64,000 nt of DNA from DASQFI01 sp035633215 (GCA_035633215.1 DASQFI010000055.1:1-64000); one strand, 5' to 3'. Shown: positions 32,658 to 41,696, counted from the stretch's first letter. Notes: a model not told the origin generated them from the sequence alone. Translations and numbers: made by a program.

Positions 32658-35600
32658 CTACGTTGGCACAACCCACGTGCCGGCCATGCGGTCGTGCGGT
32701 CCGCGCCCTGGACTCGCGATGGTCCACGCGACGCCTGCCGCCATCAAGAGGAACGCGAGACTGCCCAGGACGAACGCTACGTCCGGAGACACACGCGGCT
32801 CGCCGAACATCGGGACTCCGACACAGGCGATCCACGCGAGCGCCGGCGACCAGGCGACCAGGAACCGGATCGCCGATCGCGCCCGGCCAATCTCGCGGCC
32901 GTCGCGCCTCACCACTGCATGCCGGAGAGCCCGCGTGACGAGACCGCCCGGCACGGCCAGCACCGATATCAGGCCGCACACGATCGAGGCCAACACCGGA
33001 ATGGATGCGAACCCGCTGGCGACAAAACCCCGGAGCGCCTCGCCACCGGCGGGAAAGTTGGCGCTCAAGGCTGCGCTCCGGGCCGCCAAGTCTTGAATCT
33101 GCGGGGCGACGATGGCGGAGGCACGAGCGAGCTCGTCGGGAGAGACCGCTGGATAACGCGCGGCGATCTCCGCCGCCGTTCGTCTCATACCGAGAAACGG
33201 TTCAATCTGAGGTGCCTGAGTGTTCCAGAACTCGTCGCTCGTGAGCTGCCAGCGATAGTTTGAAGCAACATACTGCTCCGCCGCGGTCCGCTGCTCTGGA
33301 GTCTTGAACTCGGCCTCGGGACCTGAGTCAGTGATCCACATCATCCACGTCGTGAACTCGCTTCTCTGGCGGAAGACGTTGCTGGCGTCTCCCTGGAGCG
33401 ATCTCGCGAACAGGGGAAGCATCACACTGACGATCAGGACAAGTACGGCCAACGGCATCGCCGCTATCACCATCGGCAGGGCACGACGGACGCGTGAGGG
33501 CCGGCTGGGAATCGATGCGAGACGCAGGAGTTCCGCCTTGACGTCAGCAAGCGCCGGCGGCGCTCCACTCCCAAGTCGACGCAACAGCGCTGTGCCAGAG
33601 AGCGGCGCGGACGGCTCGGGAGTTGGATCGAGCGCGCGCGTGGAGGCTGCCGCCAGAAGTTCCACGGCACTGCGCGTCTGATGGGCCTCCGGCGCGTTGA
33701 GTCCGGGCCACGAGAAGTCGAGAAGCACGAGCTGTCCGTCCGCTCGCCTCCACACGTGGGCGAGAGTGAGCCGTGTGTCCCTGTCTTCATGAGCGGAGGC
33801 ATCGAGCTCGGTCGCCAGGCTCGAGAGCGCACGATGCGCTTGACGCCAATCGGACGTCGGCGGCGCGGTCAGGAATGGCTCGCCCCGCGGCGCCTCGAAC
33901 GCGTCCCAATTCTCAGTCGCCGATCGGTGCCCCGCGAGCCAGTACAGTCGCCCGGGCCGCGACATGTCACGCCGTGCGGCCTCGACCGGCGGTGTTCCTG
34001 GCGGAACTTCGTGAATCCAGACATGACGGCGAAGGATCGGATCGATCCCGATGAGCAAACGTCCGCCGCCGGTCTCGCCGACGATCGTGTGCACGGCGTA
34101 CGGTCCGACGCGTCCCAAAGAGGAAAGGGCGGGAACAAGATCGGCAGGTGACGCCTTCGGAGCGGCGGATGCGACGGGCCTAACGTTCCGCTGCACGACA
34201 CGCGTACGGCTCAGCAGCTCGTGGACGCCGGTCCATCCGTTGCCACGGCGGGCGGTCGAGAACAGCAGAATGGTCAGCAGCAGCGACAGCAAGACGTCAG
34301 GCGGCACATTCCAGGCGCCCATGAAGAAAAGAGTCGGCACATGGAACACCGCGGTACGCAGGCCAACGCGCAGCCACCACCGATCATCGGTTTGCGACGT
34401 CACGCGCAAGCCCATGAGCCGCTTGCCCAGCGACGCGCCCCAGCCGCCTTCCAGGACGAAGAAGTAGATCACCGGCGCGAGCCACGACCACGCCGAAAGT
34501 CGGAGCAGTATGGCCGAGCCCGCGGATCCGAGCGTCACGCCGACCATCCAGGTCGAGGATATGAGCAGCCAGATCATGATCGAGACGATTGCCGAGTCAG
34601 CGATCCACGCGATGAGGCGCGCCCCGAGCGGAGAAGGAGCTTCATCCGCGGACCCGTACGGCCGTAGGAGATCCGCCAACTCGGCGTACGACTGCGGTCG
34701 TCCGGCGGAAGCCTTCGCGAGACAGCGAAGCACGACGGCCGCGAGTCCGCGTGGAATGTCGCGCCGAAGCACGCGCGGTGACGCGGGCGTCTTGGAGGCC
34801 ACCTTCGACACGAGCTCGCGCAGGTCCGGCGCGTCGAGCGGCGGCCGTCCCGTCAAGAGGTAGTAGAGCGTCGCGCCGACAGCGTAGATGTCGGCGCGAA
34901 CGTCGAGCGGCTCGCCTCGCAACTGCTCCGGCGCCGCGAATTGCGGCGTGCCCTCGAAGCCGGCCGTCGCCAGCTCGTGCCGCACGTCGCGTGTCAGCGT
35001 GGAGATGGAGAGCCCGAAGTCGCCAACCTTGACGGCGCCGTCGGCGTCGACAAAGCAATTCGACGGCTTGATGTCGCGGTGGAGAATCCCCGCCGCCTGC
35101 GCCGCGTCGAGGCCGCCGATGATGTCGAGCACGGCCGATACGGCGGCGGATGGAGGCATCGGCCCCTCGGCCGAGACGCGATCTTTCAGCGTGCCGCCGG
35201 AGAGCAGCTCCATCGTGATCGCGGGCGCGCCGCCGATTTCTTCGCTGCCGAAGATGTAGACCGTGTGCGCGTGGCTGATCGACGCCGCGAGCTGCCCCTC
35301 ACGAAGGAACCGTGCACGATCTTCGTTGCCCCGCAGCGTGGTGCGCAAGACTTTCAGCGCCAGGCGTCGTCCTGTCTCGAGTTGCTCGGCCTCGTAGACC
35401 TCGCCCATTCCACCGCGGCCGAGCAAGCGGATGACCCGATACGACCCCCAGCGTTGCCCGTCCACAAGGCGCGGTGCGCCAAGTCGCGGCGGATACCCCG
35501 TGGATGCCCCGCCAGTCGAGGTCGCGTCACTGGATCCCGTAAGCGTTTCCCCCCCAGCGGTCAGCAGGCACGACGCGCACAGACCTTCGGGTGCATCAGG

Positions 35601-35663
35601 CGGCAGTTGCCGTCCGCACCGTGGACAACGTCGCGACGGGTGGTTGACGGTTTCGGACATCAC
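32658..35663 (-). CDS. Ser/Thr protein kinase with RDD membrane domain and kinase-like second half
   Basis: The 1001-residue protein has an N-terminal zinc ribbon (CPRCGRQLPPDAPEGLCASC) and an active-type kinase domain, about 70-340: LLGRGGMGEVY, Lys104, HRDIKPSN at 195 and DFG at 215. An RDD-like membrane domain follows (about 350-490, ARLIAWIADSAI and SLGKRLMGLRV). A second kinase-like stretch covers about 510-690 (VGPYAVHTIVGETGGGRLLI, RRADGQLVLLDFSWPG) but lacks the catalytic lysine and HRD, so it is probably a pseudokinase. More membrane helices follow near 710 and 880-1000. It lies 22 bp upstream of the peptidase-like gene and 66 bp downstream of an ECF sigma gene. Confidence 0.88.
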   Translation of the reverse strand: MMSETVNHPSRRCPRCGRQLPPDAPEGLCASCLLTAGGETLTGSSDATSTGGASTGYPPRLGAPRLVDGQRWGSYRVIRLLGRGGMGEVYEAEQLETGRRLALKVLRTTLRGNEDRARFLREGQLAASISHAHTVYIFGSEEIGGAPAITMELLSGGTLKDRVSAEGPMPPSAAVSAVLDIIGGLDAAQAAGILHRDIKPSNCFVDADGAVKVGDFGLSISTLTRDVRHELATAGFEGTPQFAAPEQLRGEPLDVRADIYAVGATLYYLLTGRPPLDAPDLRELVSKVASKTPASPRVLRRDIPRGLAAVVLRCLAKASAGRPQSYAELADLLRPYGSADEAPSPLGARLIAWIADSAIVSIMIWLLISSTWMVGVTLGSAGSAILLRLSAWSWLAPVIYFFVLEGGWGASLGKRLMGLRVTSQTDDRWWLRVGLRTAVFHVPTLFFMGAWNVPPDVLLSLLLTILLFSTARRGNGWTGVHELLSRTRVVQRNVRPVASAAPKASPADLVPALSSLGRVGPYAVHTIVGETGGGRLLIGIDPILRRHVWIHEVPPGTPPVEAARRDMSRPGRLYWLAGHRSATENWDAFEAPRGEPFLTAPPTSDWRQAHRALSSLATELDASAHEDRDTRLTLAHVWRRADGQLVLLDFSWPGLNAPEAHQTRSAVELLAAASTRALDPTPEPSAPLSGTALLRRLGSGAPPALADVKAELLRLASIPSRPSRVRRALPMVIAAMPLAVLVLIVSVMLPLFARSLQGDASNVFRQRSEFTTWMMWITDSGPEAEFKTPEQRTAAEQYVASNYRWQLTSDEFWNTQAPQIEPFLGMRRTAAEIAARYPAVSPDELARASAIVAPQIQDLAARSAALSANFPAGGEALRGFVASGFASIPVLASIVCGLISVLAVPGGLVTRALRHAVVRRDGREIGRARSAIRFLVAWSPALAWIACVGVPMFGEPRVSPDVAFVLGSLAFLLMAAGVAWTIASPGRGPHDRMAGTWVVPT

Positions 35664-35729
35664 ATCCCCCGGTTCGTCTGAGGCCAGATCTCCTCGTTCA
35701 TCTGGATCAGACAGAACCGTCGTCCGGGG

Positions 35730-36527
35730 TTACGCACTCAACGCCTGAATGAGATGACGGATCTCGTCGTCGACGTCCCGTCCATCGGTAACGGTTTCCG
35801 CGACGCGCTGGCGCAGCAGGGATTGAAACCGGCGTCTGAGACGATGGACCGCGGCTTTGACCGCGCCCTCCGACGTCCCGAGGCGGGCGGCCACGGCGGC
35901 GTAGCCCCCAACCGGCGCCTGTCCCAGCAGGCACGATTTAAGCTCGTCGAACTCGGACGCGCGTCCCTGAGCGGTCCATTGCGCGCGAAGGTCGGCGAGC
36001 AGGCAGTCGACGACCGTCAATGCCCAGCGCCGCTCGAAGAGCGTTTCTGGGGTCGCGTGATCCTTGGGTTCGACCACGTACTGGCCTTCAGCGTTCTCGA
36101 GCGGGACCATCTGCCAACCACCGCCGCGCTTCTGCGCCCGTTCACGTGCCGACCAGTTGGACAGGTAGTGTTTCAGCGACGCCAGAAGGAACGCGCGGAA
36201 TCGGCCCCGATCCTGACGTAGTTCCTCGAAGTCCTGCCGCTCGATGAGCGATGTCAAGAACCCCTGCGTCAGGTCGCGCGCATCTTCCGGGTCGAGACCT
36301 CGGCGGCGGAGGTAGGCGTAGAGCGGATACCAGTAGGTCTGGCAGAGCGAAGAGAGGGCTTCACGCGCCTGCGAGTCGTTCCCGGCGGCCGCCAGCACGA
36401 GACTCCACTGCGTCGTTTCGAAGGGCAAGGCGACGCATCGTACGCCAGATGGGCGCCGCTCGCCACCTGATGAACTGCAATGTCTCGCGATGCCGCACCT
36501 CGTTCTGTCGCGCTCAGTGGAGTCCAC
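35730..36527 (-). CDS. ECF-type RNA polymerase sigma factor
   Basis: The protein has up to 265 residues. Region 2 is TTQWSLVLAAAGNDSQAREALSSLCQTYWYPLYAYLRRRGLDPEDARDLTQ-like and region 4 is GYAAVAARLGTSEGAVKAAVHRLRRRF. This resembles the ECF groups found next to Ser/Thr kinases, and the kinase gene follows 66 bp downstream. Kinase-controlled sigma activity is therefore plausible. The first ~33 residues look non-conserved; a TTG at 36428 just before PFETTQW is an alternative start. Confidence 0.85.
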   Translation of the reverse strand: MDSTERDRTRCGIARHCSSSGGERRPSGVRCVALPFETTQWSLVLAAAGNDSQAREALSSLCQTYWYPLYAYLRRRGLDPEDARDLTQGFLTSLIERQDFEELRQDRGRFRAFLLASLKHYLSNWSARERAQKRGGGWQMVPLENAEGQYVVEPKDHATPETLFERRWALTVVDCLLADLRAQWTAQGRASEFDELKSCLLGQAPVGGYAAVAARLGTSEGAVKAAVHRLRRRFQSLLRQRVAETVTDGRDVDDEIRHLIQALSA

Positions 36528-36722
36528 GCCGCGTTCGATTTCATCGACGTGGGAACCCGTAAGTGGGACAACGAGATTGAGGTGTTACACAATCTTGGCG
36601 ACGGCTGCCTGCTGAAGTCCAGTAAACCGATGGAAAGAAGTCGGATCGCGGGACATTAGGTTTCTTGACGCAGCGTGTTGCGTTAAACTGGTTCGACCGC
36701 TCGCAAATCGTTGACTCTAAAC

Positions 36723-36812
36723 GGAGAGATGTCCGAGTGGTTGAAGGAGCACGCTTGGAAAGCGTGTGTAGGGGAAACTCTACCGTGGGTTCGAATCCCA
36801 CTCTCTCCGCCA
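36723..36812 (+). tRNA. tRNA-Ser (anticodon GGA)
   Basis: A complete 90-nt class II tRNA with the long variable arm (GTGTAGGGGAAACTCTAC), T-loop GGTTCGAATCC and encoded CCA. Anticodon loop TTGGAAA gives GGA. Its last ~20 nt, GAATCCCACTCTCTCCGCCA, recur six times downstream as cassette junctions. A 5' half copy of the gene lies at 29634. Confidence 0.98.
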
Positions 36813-37020
36813 GTTTCTTTTCGCGTTTTTACTCAGCAAACCTCGCGAATTGAATGAGACACGGATTCTCTCCGCCAACTCGCGCGTTTCGCACGAATTG
36901 CTGAGCAATTCGGCGAGCTCTCAGCCAGAAATCGGCCGAGTGCCATTCCCGAGTGACATTCGCGGCCGATCCGCAGCTCCCGGCGGATGCCCCGGCCGGT
37001 TCCTCTCCACTTACCGACTA
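36813..37020 (+). repeat. Left-end repeat of cassette 1
   Basis: This ~200-bp leader directly after the tRNA resembles that after the core at 39077. Shared blocks are ATTCTCTCCGCCAA (a second, degenerate core), AATTGCTGAGCAATTCGGC, a pair of GAGTGCCATTCC / GAGTGACATT boxes, GCCGATCCGC and GGTTCCTCT. It is probably one arm of an attachment site. Confidence 0.8.
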
Positions 37021-37110
37021 CTCACGACCAATCGCAGACAATAATCGAACGAGCGGTTCGGTGTTTTCGCGGTCCAGTACGGTCATCCGGTGTGAAGCGA
37101 GGGAGCCAGC

Positions 37111-38685
37111 ATGACGACCCGGCGAACCGTTGTCCTCTCACTGTTGGCCCGTTGCGGTGCCAGTCTCCTCGCCCTGGGTCTGGTCGCGATCCCTTGGACG
37201 GTTTCGGGCGAGCAGGTCAAGCAGCCGTCTGAGCGCGACGCTCGTCGAATCCGGCGTTCCGCGCCGCCCGATTCCGCAGCGCGACAGCGGTTCCTGGCAA
37301 TGTTCGCCCGGGCGTATTTTCCCGGACGAACGGGCCAACTCCTGATCGTGCCGCGTGAAGGCGACTTCATCACGCGGCCTGACCCGAACGTCGAATATAT
37401 GCACGGGTCGCCCTGGTCCTATGACGTCTCGATTCCGTTGATGTTTGCAGGCCCTGCGGTGAAACCCGGTGTGTACTCGGTCGCAGCCGCGCAACAGGAC
37501 GTCGCGCCTACACTTGCGGCGTCGCTTGGCGTACAGATGCCCCCGACAGCGACAGGCCGCCTATTACCGGTTTTGCGGCAGGGCTTTGCTCGACCGCGAG
37601 TGGTGATGCTGCTCGTCCTCGATGGTATGCGCCGGGACTACTTCGATCGCTACGCCGCGTCCATGCCCATGCTGACCGCTCTGCGTCGGCAGGGTGCCTG
37701 GTTCACTCAGGCACGGGTGAACGTTCTGCCCTCCAACACCGCCGTGGGGCACTCGACGATCTCGACGGGCGCCGATCCGCGCGTGCACGGAATCACCGGC
37801 GTAAGCGTGTACGATCGCACTCACGGACGGCGCCACGACGTGTTCGCTGGAGGACTGCCGGACGATCTGATGGCATTGACGCTGGCAGACGTCTGGCAGC
37901 TCGCAACGGCTGGTCGCGCGATCGTACTGGCACAGGGCAGCATCGACCGAGCGGCGACGCCGCTCGCAGGGCATGGAGCGTGTCAGTTGAATGGCGCGCC
38001 AGTCGTGTTTGCAAGCTACGATCAACAGACAGGCAACTGGACCACGAACCCCAATTGCTTCCGGCTGCCTGCGTACCTAAAGGAGCGAAATGCGAGCGCC
38101 CTGTGGCAGGCTGACCGGGAGTGGATGAGTCACAGCATCGACTCGGCTGCCGCTGTGCGCTATTCGGCTCTGTTTCCGGCATTCGAAGCCGATGCGATGA
38201 CGGCAATGATTGAGCGCGAGCCAGTGGGCGCAGACAACGTCGCGGATCTCATTCTGCTCAACTACAAGGGCGCGGATTTCGTGGGCCACAAGTACGGTCC
38301 GGATTCGAGTGAGCTCCGCGTCACTCTCGCCGAGATGGACCGTCACTTAACGCGACTGCTGCGAGCACTAGAGGCGAAGGTCGGTAACAACTATCTTCTC
38401 GCGGTGACCGCGGACCATGGCATGCCGTCGGAACCGTCGTCGCCGGACCGCCGGCACTTTGCGCAGTCGATCGTTGACCTGTTGCACGAGAAGTTTGATC
38501 CTGAGGCCAAGCAGCTGATTACATCCTTCGAACCGGAGAACAGCCAAATGTTCGTTGATGAGGGCCGGCTGTCGGCTCTCCATCTGACGTTGCGCGATTT
38601 GGCGCACTTCCTCGAATCACAGCGGTTTCTTTTTGCGGTTTTCACACAAGACGACGTGCGGCTCGCGGCTCATGCGGCGAAGTGA
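37111..38685 (+). CDS. Cassette 1: secreted alkaline phosphatase-superfamily enzyme, apparently circularly permuted
   Basis: The 524-residue protein has an N-terminal hydrophobic signal (LLARCGASLLALGLVAIPW). The metal and nucleophile residues of PafA-like phosphatases/phosphodiesterases are present: Asp171 (LLVLDGMRRDYF), Thr210 (LPSNTAVGHSTIS), Asp388 and His392 (GADFVGHKYG), Asp435-His436 (TADHGMP). The segment with the last ligand, normally C-terminal, lies first: His98 in MHGSPWSYDVSIPLMFAG, followed by VAPTLAASLGVQMP. It is the only gene in cassette 1. Confidence 0.85.
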   Translation: MTTRRTVVLSLLARCGASLLALGLVAIPWTVSGEQVKQPSERDARRIRRSAPPDSAARQRFLAMFARAYFPGRTGQLLIVPREGDFITRPDPNVEYMHGSPWSYDVSIPLMFAGPAVKPGVYSVAAAQQDVAPTLAASLGVQMPPTATGRLLPVLRQGFARPRVVMLLVLDGMRRDYFDRYAASMPMLTALRRQGAWFTQARVNVLPSNTAVGHSTISTGADPRVHGITGVSVYDRTHGRRHDVFAGGLPDDLMALTLADVWQLATAGRAIVLAQGSIDRAATPLAGHGACQLNGAPVVFASYDQQTGNWTTNPNCFRLPAYLKERNASALWQADREWMSHSIDSAAAVRYSALFPAFEADAMTAMIEREPVGADNVADLILLNYKGADFVGHKYGPDSSELRVTLAEMDRHLTRLLRALEAKVGNNYLLAVTADHGMPSEPSSPDRRHFAQSIVDLLHEKFDPEAKQLITSFEPENSQMFVDEGRLSALHLTLRDLAHFLESQRFLFAVFTQDDVRLAAHAAK

Positions 38686-38915
38686 CGCCGCTACGCCGGC
38701 ACTCGCTAGAAGCATCCCCCCGACGAACCGGCCGAGGCTGGCGGTCTACTGACGCAGCCAGGCCGCGATCTGGGTTTCAAGTGGCGAGCGCCTAGGATCA
38801 CCAAATAGGTCCTCCATAACGCCGTAGTGTTTAGGAGACTCCGGAAACTTCGAAGAGGATGTCTGCTGTGGCGCTCGTATCAGAGTCGCTCGGAAGACAT
38901 CGTTTGAGGCAATCA

Positions 38916-39096
38916 CGTCGAGTGCCATGTCGAGTGCCATTGCGCTGGCAAAATCGGCAAACGCCGGCAAACGGACGAAAGCGCCGGAGAAGATTAGAAG
39001 ACGCTAAATCGCTGGAGTTGCGAGGGATAAGCCAGAAACCACCGTAAACATTGGGGATCGAGAAATTGCGATCGAAGAATCCCACTCTCTCCGCCA
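38916..39096 (+). repeat. Right-end repeat and tRNA-derived core, copy A
   Basis: Starts with two CGAGTGCCAT boxes 2 nt apart, then CGGCAAACGCCGGCAAACGG and GAAGACGCTAAATCG, and ends at the core GAATCCCACTCTCTCCGCCA (39077-39096), identical to the tRNA-Ser 3' end. The middle part is the most diverged of the five right-end copies. Confidence 0.85.
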
Positions 39097-39303
39097 GTTT
39101 CAATTTCGCTATTTCCTGAGCATTTCCGCAAGAACGATCGAGAGCACAATTCTCTCCGCCAACGTGCGCCTGATGCAGAGAATTGCTGAGCAATTCGGCA
39201 AATCCCCAGCGCGAAATCGCTCAAGTGCCATTCCCGTGTGGCATTCTCCGCCGATCCGCGGCTCCTGGCGCATGCGCCGAACGGTTCCTCTACCCTTGGC
39301 GAC
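39097..39303 (+). repeat. Left-end repeat of cassette 2
   Basis: Homologous to 36813-37020: AATTCTCTCCGCCAACG (second core), GAATTGCTGAGCAATTCGGC, paired boxes AAGTGCCATTCCC / GTGTGGCATT, then GGTTCCTCT. The rest of the unit up to the gene at 39417 holds nothing recognisable. Confidence 0.8.
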
Positions 39304-39416
39304 CAGGCAGGACTTGTGGGATAGGCTGGTCAGCCTCCTACGCCAAACCGTGCGTGGTATGGTGCGACGTCCGCTCCACACCTCAAATGAAGTAATGAAG
39401 TAAGGAGAGTGTACCC

Positions 39417-39695
39417 GTGAAATTCATGCTTACGTGGCGAACGCGCCCCGGCCTCTACAAGGCGGCGTTTCAGCAGTTTCTCGAAGCCGGCGGTCCGCCG
39501 CCCAAGGGAGTGGAACAGGTTGCTCGGTATCACGTGCCCGGCTCGGTTCTGGGCTGGCACGTCCTGGAAACGAACGATATGACCGCCCTCGCCGAGCATG
39601 TGAATAATTGGGGCGACCTGATTGATATCGAACTGAATCCGATCGTTGAGGATGCCCAGGCAGCAGAAGCCGCAGCCAGGGTGTTCGGCAAATAG
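39417..39695 (+). CDS. Cassette 2: DUF3303-like small protein
   Basis: The 92-residue protein fits the DUF3303 pattern: KFMLTWRTRPGLYKAAFQQFLEAGG, PPPKGVEQVARYHVPGSVLGWHVLETND, ALAEHVNNWGDLIDIELNPIVEDAQA. It is a ferredoxin-like alpha/beta dimer type with unknown activity and no signal peptide. The GTG start at 39417 has AAGGAGAG upstream. It is the only gene in its 1.04-kb unit and is followed by a hairpin. Confidence 0.8.
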   Translation: MKFMLTWRTRPGLYKAAFQQFLEAGGPPPKGVEQVARYHVPGSVLGWHVLETNDMTALAEHVNNWGDLIDIELNPIVEDAQAAEAAARVFGK

Positions 39696-39735
39696 CAGTC
39701 CTCCCGTCGGGCCGGTTGGATCAACGCGTGCACTT

Positions 39736-39760
39736 GGGTGCGGGCATGCCGCCCGCACCC
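39736..39760 (+). terminator. Hairpin after cassette 2 gene
   Basis: A perfect 10-bp stem GGGTGCGGGC / GCCCGCACCC with a 5-nt loop lies 40 bp past the stop codon. No T-run follows, so a terminator role is likely but not certain. Confidence 0.55.
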
Positions 39761-39958
39761 TGCGGCGACGAAGCCGGACTGCATTCAGGGCATGATTCGT
39801 TTGTGGGTGTTCTTAGCGCGCTGCTGCGGCGGCGGCAGAAGCTTGGTGTTACCCGCGATAAACGCCGCAGTGTTTAGTAGCGCCCGAGGACGATCCGGGA
39901 GAAGTTCCTCGCGTCGTTTTCGTCAAGGCTCTCGAGAGACCATTCTCCGAGTGCGCCG

Positions 39959-40139
39959 CGTCGAGTGCCATGTCGAGTGCCATTGAAATAGAAAAATCGG
40001 CAAAGGCCGGCAAACGGACGAAAACGCCGGCGAAAACTAGAAGACGCTAAATCGTTGCGACTGCGAGAGATGGTCGCGAAACCATTGATTTCATTGGCTT
40101 TCGCGAAATCGCGCGCCAGGACTCCCACTCTCTCCGCCA
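39959..40139 (+). repeat. Right-end repeat and core, copy B
   Basis: Two CGAGTGCCAT boxes, then GCCGGCAAACGGACGAAAAC followed by a second GCCGGC (possible hairpin), GAAGACGCTAAATCGTTGCG, and CGCGAAACCATTGATTTCAT leading to TGGCTTTCGCG (second imperfect hairpin). It ends at core ACTCCCACTCTCTCCGCCA (40121-40139). The leader after this core is shorter and diverged (GTTCTCCGCCACG at 40151). Confidence 0.88.
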
Positions 40140-40339
40140 GTTTTTCCTGGGGTTCTCCGCCACGGCGAGATTGATTTTCCTCGCATTTTTCGTCGTCGCT
40201 TCGGTGCAGTGGCAGAGATAACGGCAGCGATAACATGATCGCGGGCAGTACGTCATTCAATTAATGACTTGTCCAGTTGCACCGCATCCAAGCCGCGCTG
40301 GTTCCGCGTTATGCTGCGGAACGTCGCAAGGAGGCCCCC

Positions 40340-41410
40340 ATGACCGGCCGCCCGACCGCGGTGCTCGCCGCCTTCCTGATTCTCGGCATGAGCGCGAGAC
40401 CTGGCGCGATTGCCCAAAAGGCCACCGTCGAAGGCCGCGCCAGCGCGGAGGGTGGCGCACCGGTACAGTTCGCGCTGGTACAGCTCGTCCACGCCGAGTC
40501 CAGCCCGGTACCTTCAGAGAATCCACCGCAAGCGATTACGAACGCTGATGGGCGATACCGGTTCGAGGGAGTGACGCCCGGACGTTATCGTGTGCAACTG
40601 CTGCGTATAGGTTTCCGACCGGTGCTGTCAGACCCAGTGCAAGTCGCAGCCGGCCAGACGGCACAGTTCGAGTTCCGCGTGGCCTCGCAGCCACTGATGC
40701 TGCCGCCGGTCTCGGTCACCGTCACGGCGGACGTCTGCGTGCCGGCAAAGAATCTCAAGGAACACCCACAGCTCCAGACGCTCTGGCAACAAGCGCGAGA
40801 TGGAGCGTCGGTGCGCACCGAGCTCATGGCACGATTCCGCTACCACGTGTTGAATCATGAGGAGTCATACGAACTGAGAGCTGACGGTCCGACCGCGCCG
40901 GGCACGATCGATCAGCCCTACGTCAGCGACCCGAAGTGGGCAGTCAAGAACGCCGCGCGCAACCGGGAGCAGCGGCTCTCTCGCGGCTATTACGGTCCGA
41001 GCAACAACTCGGGCGACGGGTTTTACGTGCCAAACGAGTTGGACGTCTTGCACGAGGACTTCCTGAAAACGCATTGCCTCGTCGCGGCGCCCGCACGTGG
41101 CGAGGGTGAGGTGGGACTGCGTTTCCGGCCTCTGCGCACGCGCCGGGACTTCCTCGACATTCTCGGCACGATCTGGCTCGACTCGGCGACGTATCTCGCG
41201 CGACGGCTCGAGCTCGAGTACGTGGACGGCGTCGATTCGCGCGGGACCGTCCGCGTGGACTTCGCCGACGTCCCGGTCGCCGGCGGTACGCTGCGAATGC
41301 CCGTCGGCGGGCCGTTCACGATGCGGCCGTCGCGGACGAATCCCGCCAGGCGCACCGAGGGGAAGGTCACGATCACGTACTCGGGCTTCGAGGAGGTGTC
41401 GCGGCGTTAG
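40340..41410 (+). CDS. Cassette 3: secreted protein with carboxypeptidase regulatory-like domain
   Basis: The 356-residue protein has a signal peptide (VLAAFLILGMSARPGAIAQ). Residues ~25-115 form a CarboxypepD_reg-like beta-sandwich (ATVEGRASAEGGAPVQFALVQ, ADGRYRFEGVTPGRYRVQLLRIGFRPV). The C-terminal ~230 residues form a domain without a TonB barrel, including FLDILGTIWLDSATYLARRLELEYVD, similar in style to periplasmic TonB-associated proteins. AAGGAGG lies just upstream of the ATG at 40340. It is the single gene of its unit. Confidence 0.8.
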   Translation: MTGRPTAVLAAFLILGMSARPGAIAQKATVEGRASAEGGAPVQFALVQLVHAESSPVPSENPPQAITNADGRYRFEGVTPGRYRVQLLRIGFRPVLSDPVQVAAGQTAQFEFRVASQPLMLPPVSVTVTADVCVPAKNLKEHPQLQTLWQQARDGASVRTELMARFRYHVLNHEESYELRADGPTAPGTIDQPYVSDPKWAVKNAARNREQRLSRGYYGPSNNSGDGFYVPNELDVLHEDFLKTHCLVAAPARGEGEVGLRFRPLRTRRDFLDILGTIWLDSATYLARRLELEYVDGVDSRGTVRVDFADVPVAGGTLRMPVGGPFTMRPSRTNPARRTEGKVTITYSGFEEVSRR

Positions 41411-41514
41411 GTTCACGCCAACGGCGGTAACTGCTCGGCAGGTAAGTGCGTCGGCAAGGTGTCCGCTATGACAGTTGCTGGGGAGTTCTCGGGAGATGTC
41501 GTCCGAGCGTCTCG

Positions 41515-41696
41515 CGTCGAGTGCCATTTCGAGTGCCATTGAAATAGGAAAATCGGCCAAAGCCGGCGAACGGACGAAAACGCCGGCGAAGATTGGAAGA
41601 CGCTAAATCGTTGCGGTTGCGAGAGATGATCCGCGAAACCATTGATTCCATTGGCTTTCGAGAAAACGCGTTCAGGAACTCCCACTCTCTCCGCCA
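41515..41696 (+). repeat. Right-end repeat and core, copy C
   Basis: Same order of blocks as copy B: paired boxes (CGAGTGCCATTT, CGAGTGCCATT), GCCGGCGAACGGACGAAAAC with GCCGGC, GAAGACGCTAAATCGTTGCG, CGCGAAACCATTGATTCCAT, core AACTCCCACTCTCTCCGCCA (41677-41696). Confidence 0.88.
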
